Notes under the pieces: model-generated
The model's database searches: none
Told to the model about the DNA's origin: nothing
Seen by the model: the letters and a program-made list of their open reading frames with translations, nothing else
Assembly (NCBI GenBank): GCA_965370315.1
Contig: CBDUTO010000077.1
Coordinates: 1 to 20,808 of the forward strand
DNA length: 20,808 bases
Origin: 1-14-2-50-31-20 sp965370315
Lineage (GTDB): Bacteria > Bacteroidota > Ignavibacteria > Ignavibacteriales > Melioribacteraceae
Direction of reading: 5' to 3'
Made by a program: the position numbers and the translations under genes
Shown: positions 15,758 through 20,808 of the stretch, piece after piece
Layout of the letters: every line of letters starts with the position of its first letter
Position numbering within the stretch: the stretch's first letter is position 1

Positions 15758-16191
15758 CAATCACTACAGTATGGTGGACATGGCCAAGCCATTTCCAAAG
15801 TATAATTGCCAACAGTAATGCTAAAAACTTCTTTTCTGTTTTCTAAAGCTACAGTTTGTTCGCCCCCTTTATAGAGCAATTCAAGAACTTTGCCTTTACT
15901 ATACATATGAAATACTTGGTTTGATTCAACAAATTTATCACTGCAATATAATAAATTCCTACTATCTCCCAAAATTGTATATTGGTCATTTTCTAATCTG
16001 AACATTACTTTGTCATCAGTAGAGAGAAGAAGTAATTCTAATTCATCTGCACTAATAATCTTTTTTCCTAATACTTGACCAAACAACTGGTCGGCTTCAT
16101 TTCTATCAAAAATTTTTCCTGCTTCTTGAGAATAAATTGCAAATGATAAAAGTAAGGATACGATAAAAACTAATTTCTTTGTTGTGAACAT
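15757..16191 (-). CDS. Small secreted protein with C-terminal CPPYC motif, function unknown
   Basis: A 144-residue exported protein. The signal peptide is about 1-21 (KKLVFIVSLLLSFAIYSQ). The mature part begins with an acidic helix-like stretch (IFDRNEADQLFGQVLGKK), then beta-rich sequence, and ends with MAWPCPPYCSD, in which two Cys are separated by three residues. A third Cys occurs in LLYCSD, so the tripeptide CSD appears twice. The tail could form a disulfide loop or a metal site outside the membrane. ATG at 16191 is preceded by AGGAG with a normal spacer (minus strand AGGAGAATCTATG). It is the first gene of a two-gene operon with the membrane protein, transcribed toward the two-component genes from the TACGTA-box region. 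No family is recognised. Confidence 0.75.
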   Translation of the reverse strand: MFTTKKLVFIVSLLLSFAIYSQEAGKIFDRNEADQLFGQVLGKKIISADELELLLLSTDDKVMFRLENDQYTILGDSRNLLYCSDKFVESNQVFHMYSKGKVLELLYKGGEQTVALENRKEVFSITVGNYTLEMAWPCPPYCSD

Positions 16192-16260
16192 AGATTCTCC
16201 TATTGTTTTTTTTAATGAGTTTAGAATTACTTGAGTTAATCTATTTCTCTCTTTTCAAAG

Positions 16261-16283
16261 AAACATCCGTGAAAATACGTAGA
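16261..16283 (+). repeat. Left arm of a 23-nt inverted repeat containing a TACGTA box
   Basis: The arm starts AAACATCCGTGAAAATACGT and ends AGA. It matches the reverse complement of 16540-16562 at 20 of 23 positions. TACGTA is at 16276-16281. It lies about 70 bp upstream of the secreted-protein gene. Confidence 0.7.
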
Positions 16284-16378
16284 TATAGTTTTAAAACAAA
16301 AATGTCCGATTACACTGAGATATCAAGAAAAAGGGGTAAAATTTTATCAAAGTTTGTTAATATGACCCTATGTCGAAG

Positions 16379-16394
16379 TACGTAAATTTACGTA
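16379..16394. promoter_or_regulatory. Perfect 16-bp palindrome, candidate operator
   Basis: TACGTAAATTTACGTA is an exact palindrome made of two TACGTA hexamers around AATT. It sits between the two arms of the 23-nt inverted repeat, roughly midway in the gene-free divergent region. Its right half continues as TACGTAGA, the same octamer found in both repeat arms. A dimeric DNA-binding protein is the natural reading; the neighbouring LuxR-type regulator is the obvious candidate, by inference. Confidence 0.55.
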
Positions 16395-16430
16395 GAAAAC
16401 TAAAATTCATCTCTTTTTTGTAGTCATTAT

Positions 16431-16443
16431 GAGAGAATCTCTC
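16431..16443. repeat. Small palindrome GAGAGAATCTCTC
   Basis: Six-base arms GAGAGA / TCTCTC around a central A. It is followed by a longer interrupted inverted repeat, 16449-16461 (GTTAAACTATTTT) with 16495-16506 (AAAATATTTAAC), one base bulged. The stretch 16192-16681 otherwise contains no gene that can be supported. Confidence 0.45.
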
Positions 16444-16539
16444 GACTAGTTAAACTATTTTATAAAATATCCCTCCTTATTTTGAATAAAAAACAAAATA
16501 TTTAACTAATAAAAGCATAAAACTCAAAAAAAATAGTGC

Positions 16540-16562
16540 TCTACGTATTTTTGCGGACGTTT
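16540..16562 (-). repeat. Right arm of the 23-nt inverted repeat containing a TACGTA box
   Basis: Read on the minus strand the arm starts AAACGTCCGCAAAAATACGT and ends AGA; it differs from the left arm at three positions only. TACGTA is at 16542-16547. It lies about 120 bp upstream of the Cys/His small-protein gene, so the pair of arms faces both divergent transcripts. Confidence 0.7.
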
Positions 16563-16671
16563 TTACAAAACCATAGGATTATTTTTCTTTTTAGAATTAA
16601 GCAATCAAGATCTCATAAGTCTAATTTGTGCGTAACGTGGGAAGCTTTAATTATAGTTGTCTAATTAAGAT

Positions 16672-16676
16672 GGAGG
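16672..16676 (+). promoter_or_regulatory. Ribosome binding site that fixes the start at 16682
   Basis: GGAGG with a 5-nt spacer (TTGTC) before ATG 16682 is the strongest such site in the window. Earlier in-frame starts (GTG 16628, ATG 16670) overlap or precede it and are rejected. Confidence 0.8.
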
Positions 16677-16681
16677 TTGTC

Positions 16682-16888
16682 ATGGAAGAATATTTTGTAA
16701 ATAAAAAGTCCCAATCAAATGGTGATTATGAGGTTCATAAAAAAAGTTGCTTTTATTTGCCACTAGAACGGAATAGGACAAGTTTAGGACTTTTCTATAG
16801 ATGTTTTGATGCCGTTAAAAAAGCAAAGGAGCTTTATCCATCTGCTGATGGGTGTGCCTATTGTTCTAGTGAATGCCACAAGAGATAA
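16682..16888 (+). CDS. Small Cys/His-rich, probably zinc-binding protein
   Basis: A 68-residue cytosolic protein without signal or membrane segment. Possible metal ligands are H19 and C23 (VHKKSCFYLP), C41, then C58, C61, C65 and H66 in DGCAYCSSECH. The pattern H-x3-C ... C ... C-x2-C-x3-C-H suggests one zinc site or two. Small proteins with the same layout (VHK-x2-C-x2-LP, a phrase near LGxF-x2-C-x2-AV-x2-A, and GC-x2-C-x3-CH) are known to me as uncharacterised hypothetical proteins in diverse bacteria, so this is probably a conserved family rather than a chance frame. Start choice rests on the GGAGG site at 16672-16676. It is transcribed away from the secreted-protein operon and separated from the next gene by 131 bp. 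A role in nucleic-acid or stress response is possible but unproven. Confidence 0.8.
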   Translation: MEEYFVNKKSQSNGDYEVHKKSCFYLPLERNRTSLGLFYRCFDAVKKAKELYPSADGCAYCSSECHKR

Positions 16889-16895
16889 GTTATAG

Positions 16896-16985
16896 CATGG
16901 TAATTTAGCATGGAGGGACAAAACATATTATCCAAATGGAGAATTAAGCTGTCATATTTCACATAATGGCTATGGCTGTACCTAA
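16896..16985 (+). pseudogene. Possible remnant of a small coding sequence
   Basis: After a stop at 16893-16895, a frame without any ATG, GTG or TTG reads HGNLAWRDKTYYPNGEL and then SCHISHNGYGCT before a TAA. The composition (aromatics, Gly, Cys, His, YYPNG as in MORN-like repeats) looks protein-like although no start or ribosome binding site exists. It may be the 3' remnant of a lost gene, or chance. Confidence 0.25.
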
Positions 16986-17007
16986 CCTTAACAAATTAAA
17001 CAATTAA

Positions 17008-17012
17008 AGGAG
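17008..17012 (+). promoter_or_regulatory. Ribosome binding site for a TTG start
   Basis: AGGAG lies 7 nt before TTG 17020 (AAAGGAGACACATTTTG). No ATG exists that would keep the signal peptide intact, so TTG initiation is well supported. Confidence 0.75.
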
Positions 17013-17019
17013 ACACATT

Positions 17020-18192
17020 TTGAAAGCAAAAAAATATTTGATCATTATATTATTAATGCTAGCAAGCAATAACATGTTTTCACAAACTAAGAACAACTAT
17101 AAACAGCAATTTACAGACACTATTTCTGAGGTGAAAACAGAAAAAGAGTATAATCAAAAAACGAATGAGTTCTTTTTACAAATTGAGAATAAGAACTTAC
17201 CAATAGCATTAGCAGAAATATCGAAAGGAAAAGACATAAATCAAATTGCTTACGATTTATTTTCAAAAAATAAAAATAGACTTAGCAATAAAGAAGTTCA
17301 GAAAGGAATGCTCAACCAATTATCCATTGAAAATAATTCGCCAGAATTTAAATATGTTTTAATAGATTTTATTTCAACGGAACTTAAGGGTAGCAAAGAA
17401 CTTAATACCGAAGTCTATGAAATTGCAATGGATAGAAAACAACCTGACGGTCTCAGGGGATATGCAGCAGCACATATTGCAAAAACTGAAAATTATAACG
17501 AACTTAAAATTCAGTTAACGGCGTTAATCGAGTCAAATAATAAAAGTGTAATTAATGGTGCTTCCAAAGTAATTGCCTCAATTATAAAATCTGGAATACC
17601 AAAAAGTGAAGAAAACTATTGGGTTGATAAAGTAATTACCCAATTAGATAAAAACCAAGATAATCTCTTAGAGATTAAAGGTGCAATTAGTGCTTTGGGC
17701 AAAATAGAATCTAAAAAAGCAAAAGATAAATTGCTTGAATATTTTGATCAAAATTCATCTTCTAACAAAAAAACAAGTGAAATATTTGCATATGCACTTG
17801 CAAACAATATTGACACAAAAGGGTTTAATACTGTTTTTAGTGCTTACCATAAAAACGAACATTTTAACAACTTTGGGTCTGAACTTCTGTTAAAGAGAAT
17901 GGCAAATAATAATAGTAATATATTAGATGACTTGAATTTAGGCAAAGATTCAGAGAGTAAATTAAATTATCTCAGAGCTGTTAAACATCTAAAATTAACA
18001 GAAAGAGAGAAGCATCTTAACAATGTAACTAATAGTTTAAAAAGTGAAAATGCTCAGATACGTTTAGAAGCTATTAAAACACTTCATTTTATTTTACCAC
18101 ACGAAGAAGAAGTTAAACTATTTAAAAAGCATGCTCTTACAGAAAAAAATGATGAGGTTAAAAATGAAATATTCTTTTATGTTGGACGCTAA
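17020..18192 (+). CDS. Secreted HEAT-like helical-repeat protein
   Basis: A 390-residue exported protein starting with TTG. The signal peptide is about 1-22 (KKYLIIILLMLASNNMFSQ). The mature part is helical, with repeated pairs of amphipathic helices typical of HEAT/Armadillo-like solenoids, for example GLRGYAAAHIAK (about 144-155), VINGASKVIASII, EIKGAISALGKI and IRLEAIKTLHFIL near the C terminus. No catalytic motif is visible. Such solenoids usually bind other proteins; being periplasmic, it may help assemble or hold the barrel or the exported product of the same operon. Its last 29 nt overlap the next gene in another frame, so translation is coupled. The exact family is not recognised. Confidence 0.7.
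   Translation: MKAKKYLIIILLMLASNNMFSQTKNNYKQQFTDTISEVKTEKEYNQKTNEFFLQIENKNLPIALAEISKGKDINQIAYDLFSKNKNRLSNKEVQKGMLNQLSIENNSPEFKYVLIDFISTELKGSKELNTEVYEIAMDRKQPDGLRGYAAAHIAKTENYNELKIQLTALIESNNKSVINGASKVIASIIKSGIPKSEENYWVDKVITQLDKNQDNLLEIKGAISALGKIESKKAKDKLLEYFDQNSSSNKKTSEIFAYALANNIDTKGFNTVFSAYHKNEHFNNFGSELLLKRMANNNSNILDDLNLGKDSESKLNYLRAVKHLKLTEREKHLNNVTNSLKSENAQIRLEAIKTLHFILPHEEEVKLFKKHALTEKNDEVKNEIFFYVGR
18154..18157 (+). promoter_or_regulatory. Ribosome binding site inside the upstream gene, fixing the start at 18164
   Basis: GAGG with a 6-nt spacer (TTAAAA) before ATG 18164, located within the coding sequence of the preceding gene. Confidence 0.65.
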
Positions 18193-18910
18193 AGTGAGAA
18201 TATTATTATCGTTTATTTTAATTTATAGTAGTAGTTTCATGTCTGCACAAACAAACACTTATGAGTGTGAGCCAAGTAATCCATACCCACTATTTTCGGT
18301 TGCTACACCATTTATTCCACATGCTTCCAATATTAACGGTATAGAGGGCTATTCTGCTACATTAAGCTATCCAGGCTTTTTTAGTGATTATGGACAAGTG
18401 AATTTCTACTACACAAATGATAAAGAAAACTCATATTATGTTGGATTAGGGACTGTTTACCTTTTGTTAGGTTTTAATATTGGAGCTGAATTATCAGAAA
18501 AGGAAATTGTGTATATGAACATGAATGTGGGTACACTTTTTCCTCTTCAAGGAGATGATTTTTTCTTTAGCATGGGAATTTCATATTTATATAAAATAAC
18601 AAAGAAAAATAAATTAGAGTTTACTTTAGATGGATATTATCACCCTAATGAAGTGAGACAGTCTTATTTAATTCCAATTCCACCAAGTTTTTCCCGTACG
18701 GTTCAGTTAGCCAGGGGTGTTGTAGCTGGAGTATTTATCAACCATTCATTTACAGATAACTTAATGCTAAATTTTGGTACAGGGGTTTCTATTATTCAAC
18801 AAGAATCTACATGTAAAGAAAAAAGGGATGACCAAGTAATAAAAATTGATCATATGTGGGATAGCTATATTACTATTCCACTTGGGATTACATTAAGTTA
18901 TCATTTTTAA
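18164..18910 (+). CDS. Outer-membrane beta-barrel protein, function unknown
   Basis: A 248-residue protein with a signal peptide (about 1-29, hydrophobic ILLSFILIYSSSFMSAQ). The mature region is a series of alternating strands (YSATLSYPGFF, QVNFYY, SYYVGLGTVYLLLGFNIGAEL, LMLNFGTGVSII) and the chain ends LGITLSYHF with a terminal Phe, as expected for an outer-membrane barrel of eight to ten strands. Two Cys (C35 near the N terminus and one in STCKEKRDD) could pair. The start at ATG 18164 is based on GAGG at 18154-18157; upstream in-frame ATGs lie deeper in the preceding gene and lack a site. Overlap of 29 nt with the HEAT-like gene and a 32-bp gap to the type IX-secreted protein gene indicate a three-gene operon. 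Confidence 0.75.
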   Translation: MKYSFMLDAKVRILLSFILIYSSSFMSAQTNTYECEPSNPYPLFSVATPFIPHASNINGIEGYSATLSYPGFFSDYGQVNFYYTNDKENSYYVGLGTVYLLLGFNIGAELSEKEIVYMNMNVGTLFPLQGDDFFFSMGISYLYKITKKNKLEFTLDGYYHPNEVRQSYLIPIPPSFSRTVQLARGVVAGVFINHSFTDNLMLNFGTGVSIIQQESTCKEKRDDQVIKIDHMWDSYITIPLGITLSYHF

Positions 18911-18942
18911 TTTCAGTTTTGCAAAATATTTAGGAGACATAT

Positions 18943-20667
18943 ATGAATTATAAATCAATAATATTAGTCGTTTTAATAATGAGTCAATTTTTCTCATTTA
19001 AAATTAAAGCTAATGGAAATACTACTAGATTTGAAATGGGTACTGCTATGTATAGAACTTTGAGTACACTTAATTTAATTAATAATCATTGGCATACAGG
19101 AGTTTTTACATATTTTGAAGTAATCAATTCTAGTTGCTATATGAATTATGTTCAGAGTATGGGGTCATTTTATGATCCTATATTTGACTGGGGTGGCGTT
19201 CAGGAGTCATTTGTTGGTAGAAGTATTTCACCATCTAATTATACTAATGATTTAGGATTATTAAAAACTGATCTAATAAGCAATTTTAGTGATGGTTGGG
19301 TGTATCATGGAAGTTATAGTATAGATATGTTACCAACAACTAGGGCAAATATAGCAGTAACAGCTGAAACTATGGCACATGCCGATATCAGATATACTTT
19401 TGAAATGATTTTACAAGATGCCCCTGGGTGGGACGGAACTGTTAACGATATATATAAAAGTAGATGTGACGGTGTAGTAGAATTTAGCTACGAAAAAAAC
19501 GGAGTTATTGTTTGTAATGTATATGATAGTGATTGTAGCACTCCTTCATCCACTATGCGTAATATTTCTACTAATGATGTTGATGCTTTAAGCTATCATA
19601 ATAATCTTCATAATGCTTGGGAGTATGCTTGTGGTGAACTTTGTCCGAGAATACAAGCAGGTGAAGTTCATAGTAATTCCCAGGCAGGCATTTCGAATAT
19701 GTCATCTTTAGGTTCAACAGATCCAATAATTAGTGATTTCTCAAACTATGTTTATGCTTACAGTCCTGATCTTTGTTTTAAGATAAGTGATGATGCATCT
19801 GTAAAAGCATATATTTTGCTTGAAGTTAAAAAATCAAGTGAGAGTGTTTGGCATACCTTGATTGATGGGAATGGTAGTTGGTGGGAATTTAAGGAGGTTG
19901 ATTTGACAGATTATTCAAGTGGTTTACAACATGATTATATTAATGTTCACTGGAGCGGTCAATATGTGGGAGGGCAATACCCTATACAGCAAGGGGATTA
20001 TGATTTAAGAATAACAGTAATTGACCAAGGTGCAAACCCTTCGAGTTCAACATTTAGTTTCTCTGATACACAAACTCCACCACCATCAATATCAATGACA
20101 AGAGTATATGGCTCTGCTCCGGTACTTTCATTTTCCGGGGGCTTTCCAAATGTTGACCATTATGTATTACGTAAGGAATATAATTTTGGTAGTGGTTATG
20201 GAACACCAGGTTATGTCAATCCAGCTAATAGTCCATATACTGATAATAATGTATTTATCACTAAATTTGGAGACTTAGATGCAAGATATTCAGTACAAGC
20301 AATCCGAATTGGCGGTCAAGAATCACTTTATTCTGATTATGTTTCTACATATGGCCAGAGTACTTGGAAAATCAGTAATGATACCAAGACTGAGGAAATA
20401 ATAAAGAAATATGCACTTGAATCAAATTATCCAAACCCATTTAACCCAAGTACAACAATAACTTATCAACTACCAAAAGATGGATTTGTAAAATTGGCGG
20501 TATATAATTCACTTGGACAAGAGGTTGCAAAATTAGTAAGCAAAAATCAAACAGTGGGTAAATACTCAGTGCAGTTTGATGCAAGCAATTTACCAAGTGG
20601 TATTTATATTTATAAATTCCAAGCTGGGGAATTTGGCTCTGTCAAGAAAATGATGTTAACAAAATAG
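18943..20667 (+). CDS. Type IX-secreted protein with probable permuted papain-like (NlpC/P60) amidase domain
   Basis: A 574-residue exported protein. The signal peptide is about 1-24 (SIILVVLIMSQFFSF). Residues about 28-240 look like a circularly permuted NlpC/P60 papain-like domain: GTAMYR with WHTGVF (candidate His51) near the front and the candidate nucleophile Cys175 in KSRCDGVVEFSYE, the order seen in LRAT/YiiX-type enzymes. Two beta-sandwich regions follow, one Ig-like (about 255-375) and one fibronectin III-like (about 385-470). The last 85 residues (490-574) are a type A sorting domain: SNYPNPFNPSTTITY, NSLGQEV, LPSGIYIYKF and a lysine-ending KKMMLTK, the signal for type IX secretion and surface anchoring. 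ATG 18943 has AGGAG at 18932-18936. Secretion and sorting domain are secure; the enzymatic assignment is a fold-level inference, and peptide or amide hydrolysis is the likely activity. Confidence 0.85.
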   Translation: MNYKSIILVVLIMSQFFSFKIKANGNTTRFEMGTAMYRTLSTLNLINNHWHTGVFTYFEVINSSCYMNYVQSMGSFYDPIFDWGGVQESFVGRSISPSNYTNDLGLLKTDLISNFSDGWVYHGSYSIDMLPTTRANIAVTAETMAHADIRYTFEMILQDAPGWDGTVNDIYKSRCDGVVEFSYEKNGVIVCNVYDSDCSTPSSTMRNISTNDVDALSYHNNLHNAWEYACGELCPRIQAGEVHSNSQAGISNMSSLGSTDPIISDFSNYVYAYSPDLCFKISDDASVKAYILLEVKKSSESVWHTLIDGNGSWWEFKEVDLTDYSSGLQHDYINVHWSGQYVGGQYPIQQGDYDLRITVIDQGANPSSSTFSFSDTQTPPPSISMTRVYGSAPVLSFSGGFPNVDHYVLRKEYNFGSGYGTPGYVNPANSPYTDNNVFITKFGDLDARYSVQAIRIGGQESLYSDYVSTYGQSTWKISNDTKTEEIIKKYALESNYPNPFNPSTTITYQLPKDGFVKLAVYNSLGQEVAKLVSKNQTVGKYSVQFDASNLPSGIYIYKFQAGEFGSVKKMMLTK

Positions 20668-20679
20668 AAACATGTGAGT

Positions 20680-20704
20680 GGCAAGTTAATACTTGCCTCT
20701 TTTT
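20680..20704 (+). terminator. Rho-independent terminator of the 17020-20667 operon
   Basis: GGCAAGT (20680-20686) pairs perfectly with ACTTGCC (20691-20697) around a TAAT loop, followed by TCTTTTT. It lies 12 bp after the stop of the type IX-secreted protein gene. Confidence 0.85.
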
Positions 20705-20730
20705 ACAATTATAGAATAAGGATAAAACAA

Positions 20731-20808
20731 ATGTCAAAACCAAATGATACTATAAATATAAGTTTAAGGTTGGTTAACTTATTGTCCATTGTGGTATTAC
20801 AAATAATT
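20731..20808 (+). CDS. Start of an unidentified gene, cut by the window edge
   Basis: ATG at 20731 follows AAGGA at 20718-20722 with an 8-nt spacer, and the frame stays open to the end of the window. The 26 visible residues begin MSKPNDTINISLRLVNLLSI and turn hydrophobic (VVLQII), which may be the start of a membrane segment. Nothing further can be said about its product. Confidence 0.6.
   Translation, partial: MSKPNDTINISLRLVNLLSIVVLQII

Noticed and set aside
16203..16385. Forward 60-codon frame in the divergent region
   Set aside because: No ribosome binding site, biased to chance composition, and it overlaps the left repeat arm and the palindrome, which explain the sequence better as control DNA.

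Overview
The window is AT-rich chromosomal DNA from a Gram-negative member of the Bacteroidota/Chlorobiota group, most likely an Ignavibacteria-like organism. The evidence is a type IX secretion C-terminal sorting domain of the YPNPFNPSTTITYQLP style at 18943-20667, S46-family dipeptidyl peptidases, several secreted beta-barrel and lipoprotein genes, and GGAG-type ribosome binding sites in front of most genes. No tRNA, rRNA, CRISPR array, transposase or phage gene was seen.

Layout. (1) 1-5146: the 3' end of one S46 peptidase gene and a complete S46 peptidase gene, both forward, separated by an inverted secreted 5'-nucleotidase/cyclic phosphodiesterase gene. A nested inverted repeat sits between the two convergent genes (932-1070). 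(2) 5172-6899: an asparagine-synthetase-like ATP-dependent enzyme that has lost the N-terminal catalytic Cys, 25 bp behind the peptidase. (3) 7015-13057: a run of envelope genes, namely an SH3-like/outer-membrane-barrel fusion, a Cys-rich lipoprotein, a lipoprotein made of three copies of one acidic module, and an OmpA-family protein with five helical repeats. (4) 13058-13419: a gene-free stretch with tandem heptamers and hairpins typical of dispersed intergenic repeats. (5) 13420-15191: a NarL/LuxR-type two-component system, convergent with a two-gene operon (15188-16191) for a small secreted protein and a seven-segment membrane protein. (6) 16192-16681: a gene-free divergent control region crowded with TACGTA boxes, including a perfect 16-bp palindrome and a 23-nt inverted repeat. 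(7) 16682-16888: a 68-residue Cys/His protein. (8) 17020-20667: a likely operon of a HEAT-like secreted protein, an outer-membrane barrel, and a type IX-secreted protein with a probable permuted papain-like amidase domain, ended by a clear terminator. (9) 20731-end: the start of another gene.

Functionally the window is dominated by extracytoplasmic proteins: nutrient-scavenging hydrolases on the left, outer-membrane and peptidoglycan-linked proteins in the middle, and a signalling locus followed by a secretion-linked operon on the right. The most unusual parts are the TACGTA-box control region beside the two-component system, which is a candidate regulon of that system, and the three-gene secreted operon at the right end. 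Functions for about half of the genes cannot be named from sequence alone.
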